64,000 bases of DNA from JAGVSR01 sp964458265 (GCA_964458265.1 CAYWIF010000009.1:27758-91757), one strand, 5' to 3'; positions 1 to 9,002 are shown, numbered from the stretch's first letter. Program-made: numbers and translations. Notes: generated from the sequence alone by a model not told the origin.

Positions 1-2
1 CG

Positions 3-992
3 GATCAGGCGGCCGACGCGGGAACGGCATGGAGCTACACCATTCCGCTCGATACGTTCAGCGATCCCGATGGGCATTCGATGATCTACACGGCCAGCCT
101 GGCGGACGGCGGCGATCTGCCGGCCTGGCTGACATACGACCCCGATACGCGCCGGTTCGACGGTCTGCCGCCGTCTGGATTCGACGGCGACCTCAACATT
201 CGCATAACGGCCAGCGACGGCATCGCGGAGGCGAGTGCAACGTTCGTGCTCAGTTTGACAGGCGCGGAACCCGGGCTGACGTTGGCGGGAACGCGGCGGG
301 CGGATACACTCACCGGCGGCGCAGGAGACGATATCATCGCCGGTTTTCGCGGTGACGATGTGCTTTCGGGCGGTGACGGCGACGACGTACTCGACGGGGG
401 GGCCGGCGATGACCGCCTCTTCGGCGGCCTGGGCGACGATCTTTTCATTTTCGAGGGACGGCAGGGCCGCGATCACTTCGACGGCGGAGAGAGCTTCGAT
501 ACGATCCGGGGCTCTGATGGCGACGATATGCTGTTCCTCGACGACGGGTCTGCCGATCTCATTTCAATTGAGGCAATCGACTTCGGGGCGGGCTTCGACG
601 TGCTGCGCACTGGCTCTGAAGACGACGTGATCGATTTGTCGGGACTTGCGGTCAGCGGACTTGAACGCATCGAGGGTGGCGGGGGACATGATCGCATGAC
701 GGGCGGCGCGGGGGACGACGTGCTTTCGGGTGGCGCGGGACAGGATGTTTTCGTGTTCGCGGGATCATTCGGCCACGACACGATCGACGATTTCCAACTG
801 ACACGGGGAACCCGGCGCGACGGAGATGTCATCGATGTGCAGGCTTTCGATTTCGCGTCGTTCGACGATGTCTTCGCGCTGATCGAACAGGTGGGGGCCG
901 ACAGCGTCATCAATTTTGCCGAAGCCGGCTCGTCGATCACGCTTGCCAATATCGACAAGTCGCTCCTGCAGGCCGACGACTTCCTCTTGTGA
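3..992 (+). CDS. RTX-type calcium-binding exoprotein, C-terminal part (5' end outside window)
   Basis: The frame is open from the first bases, so the gene starts upstream; 329 residues are visible. The first ~85 form a cadherin-like/He_PIG immunoglobulin-like domain (typical pieces: FSDPDGHS, LPAWLTYDPDTRRFDGLPP). Glycine-aspartate nonapeptide repeats follow at bases ~290-445 and again at ~670-750 (for example GGAGDDVLSGG), the calcium-binding RTX signature. The C-terminus after base 765 (FDDVFALIEQ...ITLANIDKSLLQADDFLL) resembles the uncleaved C-terminal signal of type I secreted proteins. By family knowledge it is exported by an ABC/HlyD/TolC machine and folds on binding external calcium. 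No type I secretion genes lie in the window. The enzymatic or adhesive role is unknown because the N-terminus is missing. Confidence 0.85.
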   Translation, partial: DQAADAGTAWSYTIPLDTFSDPDGHSMIYTASLADGGDLPAWLTYDPDTRRFDGLPPSGFDGDLNIRITASDGIAEASATFVLSLTGAEPGLTLAGTRRADTLTGGAGDDIIAGFRGDDVLSGGDGDDVLDGGAGDDRLFGGLGDDLFIFEGRQGRDHFDGGESFDTIRGSDGDDMLFLDDGSADLISIEAIDFGAGFDVLRTGSEDDVIDLSGLAVSGLERIEGGGGHDRMTGGAGDDVLSGGAGQDVFVFAGSFGHDTIDDFQLTRGTRRDGDVIDVQAFDFASFDDVFALIEQVGADSVINFAEAGSSITLANIDKSLLQADDFLL

Positions 993-1053
993 CGACGGTT
1001 GGCGCTTCCGTGACGCGCATGCCAGATTAGACCGATCTGGAAACCGGTAACGC

Positions 1054-1893
1054 GTGGGTGCGGTGGTTCGGGGGAAGCGGCAATTGCGATGGGCCGGGGT
1101 GGCCGCCGCCTGGGCGACCGCCGTTTGCGCATCAATCGGGGCGGCGCGAGCGTGTCCGCCGGTTCCCGCTGAAGCGCGATCGGTGGCGGCGATATCGCGC
1201 GCGGCAGTCCTCTCGCTCGATGATGGGACTGAGCTGAAGCTGATGGGGGTGCTTCTGCCCAGCGCGAACGACCTGCCTACGCCGCCCGCGGATTGGCCGC
1301 AGCAGAACGACGCGCTGGCGGCGCTCGACCACGTGCTGCGCACGCGCACGGCAAAGATTGCGGCAACGGGTGCATTCACGGACCGGTGGAGCCGCCGCGT
1401 CGCCCACACTTTCGCCGAGGATGGTTCGTGGGTGCAGGCCGCCATCGTCGATGCGGGCCACGCGCGCGTTCAGGCACTTCCCGGCGAGACGGCCTGCATT
1501 CGCGAACTGTTGACGCGCGAGGCGGTGGCGCGCGCCAAGCGCATCGGGATGTGGGCAAGCCCGGCCTATGAAATCCGGCAAGCCCGCGCAACGCGCACGC
1601 TTGAGCGCTTGACCGGCACGTTCCAGATTGTCGAAGGGTGGGTCGCCAACGTCGGCATGAGCCGGACGGAAGTGTTCCTCAATTTCGGCCGGGACTGGCG
1701 GTGGGATTTTACGGCGGGGATCGAACTGCGGCGCAGCCCGGATCGCGAGGCGGCTGTGGCTCGGCTCAGGGGCCTGCGGGGCAAACTGGTGCGGGTCCGG
1801 GGATACATCGAGCGGCGAAACGGGCCGTTCGTGACGCTCGCCGCGCCGGAGGTCATCGAAGAATTGCCGGAAGGATTGGCCGGGGGGCGATAA
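1054..1893 (+). CDS. Secreted SNase-like (thermonuclease-fold) protein, probably catalytically degenerate
   Basis: 279 aa from a GTG start. An N-terminal hydrophobic stretch (WAGVAAAWATAVCASIGAARA) ends in a plausible signal-peptidase site, so periplasmic or secreted location is inferred. Residues ~45-170 match the staphylococcal nuclease fold: a DDGTELKLMGVLLPS strand-turn, a DRWSRRVAH block and a final KRIGMWA. In active SNases the first block reads R-L-x-G-I-D-A-P-E; here the arginine is lysine and the acidic residues are lost (LKLMGVLLPS), while the second arginine (DRWSRR) is kept. This suggests a binding or structural role. The C-terminal ~100 residues have a beta-rich character (VRVRGYIERRNGPFVTL). 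It converges on carD. Confidence 0.75.
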   Translation: MGAVVRGKRQLRWAGVAAAWATAVCASIGAARACPPVPAEARSVAAISRAAVLSLDDGTELKLMGVLLPSANDLPTPPADWPQQNDALAALDHVLRTRTAKIAATGAFTDRWSRRVAHTFAEDGSWVQAAIVDAGHARVQALPGETACIRELLTREAVARAKRIGMWASPAYEIRQARATRTLERLTGTFQIVEGWVANVGMSRTEVFLNFGRDWRWDFTAGIELRRSPDREAAVARLRGLRGKLVRVRGYIERRNGPFVTLAAPEVIEELPEGLAGGR

Positions 1894-1909
1894 GGGTGGC
1901 GCGAAAAGG

Positions 1910-1944
1910 CAAGACGCCCGGTGGCTTGGCCATCGGGCGTCTTG
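1910..1944 (-). terminator. Rho-independent terminator of carD
   Basis: Perfect 11-bp stem CAAGACGCCCG (1910-1920) / CGGGCGTCTTG (1934-1944) with a 13-nt loop. Read on the minus strand it follows the carD stop and is followed by a CCTTTT tract. It may also act for the converging SNase-like gene, whose stop is at 1891-1893. Confidence 0.75.
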
Positions 1945-1968
1945 TAGTCATTCAGGTTCGGAACGCTT

Positions 1969-3156
1969 TCAGGCGGCCTGCACTTCTTCGGCGGCAGCGG
2001 CGGCGCCGTCCTCGGCAAGGCGGCGACCCTTCGCGCTCTTTGACAGCACGTCGGTGATGCGCTGCACGGCACCGCGATCGTCCAGCTTTTCGACGGCGGC
2101 AATTTCGCGCGCCATGCGGTCGAGCGCATCTTCGTAAAGCTGGCGTTCCGAATAGGACTGCTCAGGCTGAGCTTCGGAGCGGTAGAGGTCGCGCACGACT
2201 TCGGCGATGGAGATCAGATCGCCGGAATTGATCTTGGCGACGTATTCCTGCGCGCGGCGGCTCCACATGGTCCGCTTGATGCGGGCGCGGCCCTTGAGGA
2301 TTTCCATGGCGCGCTTGACGATGTCGTCGTCGGCGAGCTTGCGCATGCCGACGCTCTGCAGCTTGCCGGTGGGCACGCGCAGCGTCAGCTTCTCCTTCTC
2401 GAAGTTGATGACGAAGAGTTCGAGCGCCATGCCGGCGATTTCCTGCTCCTCGATGCCGACGATGCGGCCGACGCCGTGAGCGGGGTACACGATGAATTCG
2501 TTCGTCTTGAAGCCGTGGCGAGAATTGACGGGCTTCCTGTTCGCATCGACCCGGGCAGCCGCCGCCTTTTCGGCGATGGCCTTCGGTGACGCGGGCGAAG
2601 CGGACGCCTTGGCGGGCGCGGTGATTTTGATACCGGCCGACGACTTGGAAACGGCCGCGGGAACGGCGCGGGCGACTGGAGACGTCTTGACGGCGGCCTG
2701 CGCGCGGTGAGCGGCAAACGCCTGGGCGGCCTTGGCCGCTTCCGAACGCGGCTGCACGGCAGCGGCGGTCGCGTGGACCGACGCGGGCTTTTTGGCAGAG
2801 GCAGAGGCTGCGGCGACGCCGGCCTTCGCTGCGAGCGACGCGGCGGACTTGGCAGGCGTCGTGGCCTTGGCGGCGACCTTAGCGGCCGGCGCGGGCTTGG
2901 ACGTAACTGCGGGCGGCGACTTTCCAGCCGGACTTTTTGCAACGGCGGGCTTTGCGGCCGACGCGGGCGGGGCTTTCTTGTCTTTCGCAGCCGAAGCGGA
3001 CTTGACGACCGGCGCAGGCTTACGTGCCGCAGCGGCCACAGGGCGTGCGTTTGATGCCACACCGCGGGCGCTTGCAGCAGGTTGGACCGACTTTTTGGAT
3101 TGAGCGGCGACCTTGGCTGTCTTAGCTTTCACCGAAGTCTTTTTCTTCTGGGTCAT
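1969..3156 (-). CDS. carD: CarD/CdnL-family RNA polymerase-binding regulator with long histone-H1-like N-terminal tail
   Basis: 395 aa. Residues ~214-395 are a full CarD domain: an N-terminal RNAP-interaction module (FIVYPAHGVGRIVGIEEQ, then LTLRVPTGKL) and a helical DNA-contact module with the conserved basic/Trp patch KRTMWSRRAQEY. Family members bind the RNAP beta subunit and stabilise open promoter complexes, especially at rRNA promoters. The first ~213 residues are almost only Ala, Lys, Pro, Ser and Val (KPA/AAKK-type), predicted disordered and DNA-binding like histone H1 tails. The gene lies downstream of fdxA, with a 480-bp gap that probably holds its own promoter, and has a strong terminator. 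The CarD assignment is secure; the function of the tail is inferred. Confidence 0.95.
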   Translation of the reverse strand: MTQKKKTSVKAKTAKVAAQSKKSVQPAASARGVASNARPVAAAARKPAPVVKSASAAKDKKAPPASAAKPAVAKSPAGKSPPAVTSKPAPAAKVAAKATTPAKSAASLAAKAGVAAASASAKKPASVHATAAAVQPRSEAAKAAQAFAAHRAQAAVKTSPVARAVPAAVSKSSAGIKITAPAKASASPASPKAIAEKAAAARVDANRKPVNSRHGFKTNEFIVYPAHGVGRIVGIEEQEIAGMALELFVINFEKEKLTLRVPTGKLQSVGMRKLADDDIVKRAMEILKGRARIKRTMWSRRAQEYVAKINSGDLISIAEVVRDLYRSEAQPEQSYSERQLYEDALDRMAREIAAVEKLDDRGAVQRITDVLSKSAKGRRLAEDGAAAAAEEVQAA

Positions 3157-3636
3157 GCGCTGCGCTCACTCTCAAAGATCTACGTCGGACTGTCGTGCTC
3201 TCGTGTCACCCTGCCGTTTCCTAGAAACGGTGCCTGCACCAGGGCCGCAGGCGGATCGTAACGGCTAGGCTGCCCCCAACCGCCTCAAGTTCCTCATATT
3301 GGGCGTCCGGGACGCGCCGTTTAACCCATCCTTGATTTCGATGGCGCCGCACCTGCACGACTTGCAGCGCGGACCACGAAGCGCGTCAAAAGACCGGCAA
3401 GACCGGGTGTTCTTGTTTCACCCGCTTATGTTCTTGCTCGGTTCCTATGAACCTCTACTTAATCAAAACCATACCACAAACTTCACGAAAAATGAAGGGT
3501 GGCACGGCGCGGCGCTTTAAACGCCCTAAACAAAAGCGTCACAAGCGGGTGCGCGCGATTAATATTTGGGGTCGATCTTCGCGATTACAAGGGGTTAGCA
3601 GACCGGCTACCTGACGTTGAGTGCAAGGGCCGGCGC
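3157..3636. other. Intergenic region between carD and fdxA
   Basis: 480 bp without a convincing gene. It is less GC-rich than its surroundings around 3420-3500 and probably carries the carD promoter (minus strand). A short inverted repeat CTTCA...TGAAG sits near 3480-3495. Short open frames here lack codon bias and ribosome binding sites. No riboswitch was recognised. Confidence 0.5.
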
Positions 3637-3975
3637 TCAATCACCTTCGCCCGGGTTTGGCGAAAAGTACTTTTCGAACTTCCCTACTTCGTCTTTGTGC
3701 GCGTCGGCGTCCGGCAGCCCGGCCTTCTTCGCCGTGAGGTTGGGCCATTTGTCCGCGTACTCACGATTGAGCTCAAGCCACTTTTCCAGACCCGGCTCGG
3801 TGTCCGGCTTGATGGCGTCGACAGGACATTCCGGTTCGCACACGCCGCAGTCGATGCACTCGTCGGGGTGGATGACGAGCATGTTTTCGCCTTCGTAGAA
3901 GCAGTCGACGGGGCAGACCTCGACGCAATCCGTGTACTTACACTTGATGCACTTGTCGTTGACGATATAGGTCAT
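3637..3975 (-). CDS. fdxA: Seven-iron ferredoxin FdxA
   Basis: 112 aa, cytoplasmic electron carrier. It starts with the family-typical MTYIVNDKCIKCKYTDC. The cysteine pattern (CIKCKYTDCVEVCPVDC, then CIDCGVCEPECPVDAI) fits one [3Fe-4S] and one [4Fe-4S] cluster. The length and C-terminal extension match alphaproteobacterial FdxA. It lies between the S4-domain gene and carD on the same strand, a conserved order in the Hyphomicrobiales. The redox partner is not apparent from the neighbourhood. Confidence 0.95.
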   Translation of the reverse strand: MTYIVNDKCIKCKYTDCVEVCPVDCFYEGENMLVIHPDECIDCGVCEPECPVDAIKPDTEPGLEKWLELNREYADKWPNLTAKKAGLPDADAHKDEVGKFEKYFSPNPGEGD

Positions 3976-4121
3976 GCGTTCGTGTCCCGTTCCGAACCGA
4001 ATCCGGTTTCCGCAGCGCGCGGCGGTGTGGTCTCATAGCCGTGCGGCCCACCCTGCACAATGCGAAAAAAAGGTGCCCACCAGAGCTCCGCAGCATTCGA
4101 TCAGGCGGCTGAAATCCCGGG

Positions 4122-4562
4122 TCACAGACTGCCCTTCAGACGATCGATCAGGCGCCGGTCCCGCTTGGTTGGGCGCCCCGCGCCGGCTTCGCGGCGTTCG
4201 GCCGGCGGCAACACCGTTCGCGCTGCATCAGATGCAGCGGCGCTCTCTATTGGTGCTGTCAAGTCGTCGAACAAGAGGCGGGCGACGTCCGCCGAACCGC
4301 GCCGGTCGCCAATCGCCTTCACGGCCAGGACGCGGACGCGCGGGCCCAGCGACGCGGTGATGACATCACCGACCTTGACCGCGTGAGCCGGCTTGTCGGT
4401 CTTGATGCGATTGACGCGGATCTTGCCGCCAGAAACCAAAGCAGCGGCCTGGGTTCGCGTCTTTGCGAGGCGCGCGCACCAAAGCCATTTGTCCAACCTT
4501 TGCGAGACCGCAACAGCGGAGACAGGCTTGATTGGGCTGGCCGCGTCGTTAGCCATCATCAA
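4122..4562 (-). CDS. S4-domain RNA-binding protein (Hsp15/HslR-like)
   Basis: 146 aa. The S4 RNA-binding fold occupies residues ~20-85 (QRLDKWLWCARLAKTRTQAAALVSGGKIRVNR... VKVGDVI), the arrangement seen in Hsp15/HslR, which in E. coli binds stalled 50S subunits carrying peptidyl-tRNA. The C-terminus ends in a basic segment (GRPTKRDRRLIDRLKG). The start codon overlaps the helicase stop by four bases, so the two are translationally coupled. A role in ribosome or RNA handling beside the RNA helicase is inferred. Confidence 0.88.
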   Translation of the reverse strand: MMMANDAASPIKPVSAVAVSQRLDKWLWCARLAKTRTQAAALVSGGKIRVNRIKTDKPAHAVKVGDVITASLGPRVRVLAVKAIGDRRGSADVARLLFDDLTAPIESAAASDAARTVLPPAERREAGAGRPTKRDRRLIDRLKGSL

Positions 4563-7500
4563 CCCTTGTCGCGGCGTGCCTGCTCAAGTTGGGAACGCAA
4601 TGCCAGCAACGACGCGAAGGGGCTGTCCGCCTCGGCGCTGGACTTGCTGCGCGGAGGTGAGGCCGTGATTGCACGCGGCTGATTGCGTTCTTCGCGGCGG
4701 CGGTCGCTTCGATCGCGATCACTCCGGTTGTCGCGACGATGATCGTCGCGGCGGCCCTCGCCGCGCTGAGCCTGTTGCGGGCGGTCGCCGCCTTGACGGT
4801 CGCCGGCGCGTTTATGATCTCGATCGCCGCGGCCTTCATGACGCCGTTTGCGATCATGATCGTCGCGTTGCGGACGATCCCGCGCGTCGTTGCCGTTTGC
4901 CGCTGCAGCGGCATTTGGCGTGGTTTCGGCACTTGCACTTGCCGGCTCACCCGGCGGCTGCTTGGTGCTCTGATGCCGCGGGCCGTGGCCGTGACGGCGG
5001 TCGCGGCGGTGATGGTCGTTGCGGCCTTCGCCGCGCTCGCCTGCGTCGCGATGGTGACGGCGGGGACGCCACACATCTTCGTATTGGATTTCGGCGGGCG
5101 TTGACGCTTCGGCATCGGGTGCCGCCGGCGCATCTGCCGCCACCACCGGCTCCGCTTCGGCGGCGGGATCGGCACCTGCCGTTGCCTCGGGCGGCGGCGC
5201 GTCCGCGTCAGGTGAATCGACTGTCGGCTCAGCGGTTTGTTCCGAGGGTGTTTCCCCTGATGGACCCGGCTGCTGGGCGGCGGGTGGCGGCGTTTTCACA
5301 GGACGCCGATCAAGCCGGAAGCCCAGCGCCTTCAGGACTTTTCCAAGTTCGTCGGGCGAACAGCCGAGAATGGACATCATTTCCGGCGTGGCAATGAACC
5401 CACCATCGCCGGTCGAGCCCTTCGGCGGCTCAGCCAGCGGATCGCGATTGGAGCGCCACGCAAGGAGCGGACGGATCATGTCGGCGAGGCGTTCCAGCAT
5501 GTCGAAGCGGATCACGCGTGGTCCGCAGACGTGATAGCCGAACGAGCGATAGAAAGTCTCGGGCAGCCCCTCCGTTGCCGGGGCGGACGTGAGCCCGACG
5601 CGCGGGGGATCAGGTAATCTGTCCGGATCAAGGCCGCTCGCGGCAGCATGTTTCAGCGACCAGAGCGCAAGGGTCAACTCGGCTGCCGCCGGCTTCATGA
5701 GCAGCGGGAAGTGGACGTTGAAGGCGCCAAACCGAACACCGTATTTGCGCAGTTGTGCGCGCGCCGTCTGATCGAGGCTTTTGAGCTCCTCGGCGATCGA
5801 CTCGCGCTTCAGGACGCCCAAGTTTTCCTTCAACCGGAAGGCAATGCCACGCGCCAAGCCGGTCACGTCTTCGGCGCTGGCGAGTTCGACGAGCGGCTTC
5901 AATTTCGCAGCGATGTGCTCAGAGACCCAAGTTGTGACGCGCGTCTCCACTTTTTCGCGATCGGGTGCGGAGAGATGCTCGTCCACCAGGAGTTCGACAG
6001 ACGGCTTCAGCGGGTCATCGCCGGCGACGAGCCTGGCGATCTCTTCGCCGCGCCAGAGGATCTGGCCTTTACGGTCGATCTTGAAGGCGTCGGACTGGGC
6101 GGCGGCAACGCGGCGCGCACGCATGGCCAGTTCGGTCGACAATACGTGGGCGGCGGCGCTCCGCGCGGCCTTACCGTGCACGCCCTCGGCCTGGGCATCA
6201 GGCGTGAAGCGAAAACCACGCAGACGGCCCACGAAATGGCTCTCGACGTTGACGGAGCCGTCGTCTTTGATTTCCGCGTTCAACTCTTCTTTGTCCCGCA
6301 TGCCCTTCATGAGTGCGCTGGTTCTGCGATCGACGAAGCGCTGCGTCAAGCATTCGTGCAAGGCATCGGAGAGCGCGTCCTCGATGGCGCGGGTCCGGCC
6401 CTGCCAATGGGCGGGGTCTTGCAGCCAATCAGCACGGTTGGACACGAACGTCCACGTGCGGATGTGAGCAAGCCGCGTGGAGAGGGTATCGATGTCGCCG
6501 TCGGTCCGGTCGGCAATGGCAACCTGACGCGCGAACCAATCCTCCGAGATGCGGCCCGTGGGACCCATCAGGTCTTTATAGAGCGTGGCGACGAGTTCGG
6601 CATGATTGGTGCTTGAAATCTTGCGATAATCCGGGATCTGACAGACCTCCCACAGACGCTCGACGCCAGCGGGCGCCGTCGCGAGGCGGGAGATTTCATC
6701 GTCGTCGGCCACCGTTTCGAGCGCGATCACGTCATCGGCCATCCGGGCGCGCGTGAGGCGCTGTTCGTTGGGGAGCGCCCGCAAACTCTCGCGCAGCCGC
6801 GCGAGCGTGCGGAAATCGAGGTCACGGTTGCGCCATTGAAGGACGCGGACGGGATCGAAGGTATGCGTCTCGATCCGCTCGACCATGTCGGGATCGAACG
6901 GATCGCAGGCGCCCGTGACGCCGAAGGTTCCATCATTCATGTGGCGGCCGGCACGGCCGGCGATCTGGGCCATTTCAGAGGGCGTCAGATTGCGAAAGTT
7001 CTGGCCGTCGAATTTGCGCGTCGATGAGAACGCGACATGATCGACGTTGAGATTGAGGCCCATGCCGATCGCATCGGTTGCAACAAGAAAATCGACGTCG
7101 CCCGACTGATAGAGCGCCACCTGGGCATTGCGCGTGCGGGGCGATAGCGCGCCGAGAACGACGGCGGTGCCGCCGCGCTGGCGGCGGATCAACTCGGCGA
7201 TGGCATAGACTTCGCTGGCCGAGAAGGCGATGACGGCGGAGCGCTGCGGCAGCCGCGTGATCTTTTTTTCGCCGGCGTAGGAAAGCTTGGACAGCCGGGG
7301 ACGCGAGATGAAATTGGCGCCCGGAATGAGATCACCGATGGCCCCGCCGATGGTCTGGGCCCCAAGCAGCAGTGTCTCAGAGCGGCCTCGCGCATGAAGC
7401 AGGCGGTCTGTGAAGACATGGCCGCGCTCGGGATCGGCGCACAATTGCACTTCGTCGATGGCGAGGAAATCGACATCGACATCGCGCGGCATGGCTTCGA

Positions 7501-7750
7501 CGGTGGCGACCCAATAGCGGGCCCGCTCGGGCTTGATCTTTTCCTCGCCGGTGACGAGGGCGACTTTGTCGACACCGACGCGGGCGCAGATCTTGTCATA
7601 GACCTCGCGCGCCAGAAGCCGCAGCGGCAGACCAATCATGCCGCTCTCGTGACCCAGCATGCGTTCGATGGCGAGGTGGGTTTTACCTGTGTTCGTCGGC
7701 CCCAGAACCGCGGTGACGTTGCGGATCCGGGATTCGAGGTCGATGCCCAT
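4559..7750 (-). CDS. SUV3-like superfamily 2 RNA helicase with charged disordered C-terminal tail
   Basis: 1063 aa from the ATG at 7750, chosen because an AGAGGG motif precedes it and similarity to the family begins there; an upstream in-frame ATG at 7903 adds 51 atypical residues. Helicase motifs: Walker A GPTNTGKTH, DEVQ-type motif II (AIDEVQLCAD), motif VI QIAGRAGRH. The core resembles mitochondrial SUV3, an ATP-driven RNA unwinder of RNA-decay complexes. After ~residue 810 the protein becomes low-complexity: first Pro/Ala/Glu-rich, then a long Arg-Asp-His-rich stretch. The tail probably binds RNA or partner proteins. It is the first gene of the helicase–S4–fdxA–carD series. Confidence 0.92.
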   Translation of the reverse strand: MGIDLESRIRNVTAVLGPTNTGKTHLAIERMLGHESGMIGLPLRLLAREVYDKICARVGVDKVALVTGEEKIKPERARYWVATVEAMPRDVDVDFLAIDEVQLCADPERGHVFTDRLLHARGRSETLLLGAQTIGGAIGDLIPGANFISRPRLSKLSYAGEKKITRLPQRSAVIAFSASEVYAIAELIRRQRGGTAVVLGALSPRTRNAQVALYQSGDVDFLVATDAIGMGLNLNVDHVAFSSTRKFDGQNFRNLTPSEMAQIAGRAGRHMNDGTFGVTGACDPFDPDMVERIETHTFDPVRVLQWRNRDLDFRTLARLRESLRALPNEQRLTRARMADDVIALETVADDDEISRLATAPAGVERLWEVCQIPDYRKISSTNHAELVATLYKDLMGPTGRISEDWFARQVAIADRTDGDIDTLSTRLAHIRTWTFVSNRADWLQDPAHWQGRTRAIEDALSDALHECLTQRFVDRRTSALMKGMRDKEELNAEIKDDGSVNVESHFVGRLRGFRFTPDAQAEGVHGKAARSAAAHVLSTELAMRARRVAAAQSDAFKIDRKGQILWRGEEIARLVAGDDPLKPSVELLVDEHLSAPDREKVETRVTTWVSEHIAAKLKPLVELASAEDVTGLARGIAFRLKENLGVLKRESIAEELKSLDQTARAQLRKYGVRFGAFNVHFPLLMKPAAAELTLALWSLKHAAASGLDPDRLPDPPRVGLTSAPATEGLPETFYRSFGYHVCGPRVIRFDMLERLADMIRPLLAWRSNRDPLAEPPKGSTGDGGFIATPEMMSILGCSPDELGKVLKALGFRLDRRPVKTPPPAAQQPGPSGETPSEQTAEPTVDSPDADAPPPEATAGADPAAEAEPVVAADAPAAPDAEASTPAEIQYEDVWRPRRHHRDAGERGEGRNDHHRRDRRHGHGPRHQSTKQPPGEPASASAETTPNAAAAANGNDARDRPQRDDHDRKRRHEGRGDRDHKRAGDRQGGDRPQQAQRGEGRRDDHRRDNRSDRDRSDRRREERNQPRAITASPPRSKSSAEADSPFASLLALRSQLEQARRDKG

Positions 7751-7875
7751 AAACGGCCCTCTGGCGTGTCGTCCCCTTCTGGGGAGACCCTGGCATTGCA
7801 CCGCCCTTGTGGGGAGATCAAGGCTTTCTTGCCAAGTTTGCCACGCGCCGGGCACGCGCACACACCCAAACTGAA

Positions 7876-7899
7876 AGGGCGGCCCTTTCGGACCGCCCT
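7876..7899 (-). terminator. Terminator hairpin after the DUF3108 gene
   Basis: Stem AGGGCGG (7876-7882) / CCGCCCT (7893-7899) with a 10-nt loop that can pair further. Read on the minus strand it is followed by a TTTCAGTTT tract. It separates the DUF3108 gene from the downstream helicase. Confidence 0.6.
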
Positions 7900-7925
7900 G
7901 CAAACCGCCGTCAGTCGGCGTACGC

Positions 7926-8792
7926 TCAGTCGACGAGAGCGATCTCGGCGAGGCCGGGGGCGCTTACGTCGAAACGGGTCGCTTCCAGGGTGACGGTGCC
8001 GGCCATCGTGGGAATTGTGACGCGGTAGGGCGACCAGAGACCTGCTTCGCGGATCGGGCGGAACGTCACCTCGATGCCGTTGCTTTCGGCTAAGGCGCGC
8101 GTATCGCCGGTGTCGCGATAGCCGGCGACCGGCGTGTACTTGACGCGGCAGACAAGGCCTTCGACTTCGGCGCTGTCGCGGCCCGACGGCACGACTTCAC
8201 GGCGGGCGGGAATGAGGGCGATATCGAAGCGCTGTTTGCCGTCGAAAACCGCCATCTTGCGGCCGCAGGGATCGGCGGCGGGGCGGCTGACGGCAACGAT
8301 CGCGCTCAACGGGTCGAGAACGGATTTAACGTGCGCCTGTTTCAAAGGGACGAGATCGGCGGGCTCGATGGTTTCGGGGATCGCGGTCAGTGACGTGACG
8401 GCGCCCTTGGTGAAGCCCATTCGAACGGAACCGGACTTCGATGTGCCTTCATACTGGAAGTCGTAACCGGATGGTTCGAGCGCACCGGCCGACAGTACCC
8501 CGGCCGAACGGGTGACGCCCTTCCAGCGGAATGCGCCGAGGAGGGCTGAAATCTCGACATGCGAACTGGCGGTGTAGGCGCGGCCGGTCGTGCGCTGGTC
8601 GATGCGAACCGTACCAATGTCAAAGCCATTGAAATAGATCGCGTACTTTCCGGCGATCTCGAGCGGGGCTTCCTTTGCCGGGCCAGCTTGTGCGGGCTGG
8701 GAGGGGACAAATCCCGCCGGGAGGCCGAGCAGCGCCAGTGAGGCGAACCCGATGGCGGCCGACCTGGAACCGCGAAAGCGCTGAACTGACAT
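7926..8792 (-). CDS. DUF3108 periplasmic protein
   Basis: 288 aa from the ATG at 8792; an in-frame ATG 21 bases upstream lacks a ribosome binding site. An N-terminal signal peptide is visible (SAAIGFASLALLGLPAGFVPSQPAQA). The remainder is beta-rich with the DUF3108 pattern: YAIYFNGFDIGTVRI, then a CGRKMAVFDGKQRFDI block and a terminal R-VTIPTMAGTVTLEA. The family's biochemical role is unknown; its location and fold suggest an outer-membrane or periplasm-associated lipid/polymer function. It is divergent from rpmB. Confidence 0.8.
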   Translation of the reverse strand: MSVQRFRGSRSAAIGFASLALLGLPAGFVPSQPAQAGPAKEAPLEIAGKYAIYFNGFDIGTVRIDQRTTGRAYTASSHVEISALLGAFRWKGVTRSAGVLSAGALEPSGYDFQYEGTSKSGSVRMGFTKGAVTSLTAIPETIEPADLVPLKQAHVKSVLDPLSAIVAVSRPAADPCGRKMAVFDGKQRFDIALIPARREVVPSGRDSAEVEGLVCRVKYTPVAGYRDTGDTRALAESNGIEVTFRPIREAGLWSPYRVTIPTMAGTVTLEATRFDVSAPGLAEIALVD

Positions 8793-8963
8793 GGACTCAC
8801 CACTCACATACAAACGCGGGGCGGGCCCGCTGACACTACGGCAACAACTCCCGGGCGAACCCGGCGTTCCGATGGCCTAACTTGGCCGAAAATCGTAAAC
8901 AATTTGCTGAACGGCGGCCGGAATCGGGACGACCGGGACCTTTGCGGGTGGGTTAAGGCCCGC

Positions 8964-8992
8964 TTGACGGTCAAACCCGCTCTCAGTATAGA
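8964..8992 (+). promoter_or_regulatory. Sigma-70-type promoter of rpmB
   Basis: TTGACG (8964-8969) and TATAGA (8987-8992) are separated by exactly 17 bp, close to the housekeeping consensus. The start of transcription would fall near 9000, just before a GC-rich hairpin and about 115 bp upstream of the rpmB start. Confidence 0.75.
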
Positions 8993-9002
8993 ACCGCCAT
9001 CG

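Noticed and set aside
3299..3520. 73-codon open frame between carD and fdxA
   Set aside because: No ribosome binding site, no recognisable domain and atypical codon use; the region is more likely promoter DNA.
5648..6616. Long plus-strand open frame opposite the helicase
   Set aside because: Helicase motifs fix the minus strand as coding; the plus frame is a GC shadow.
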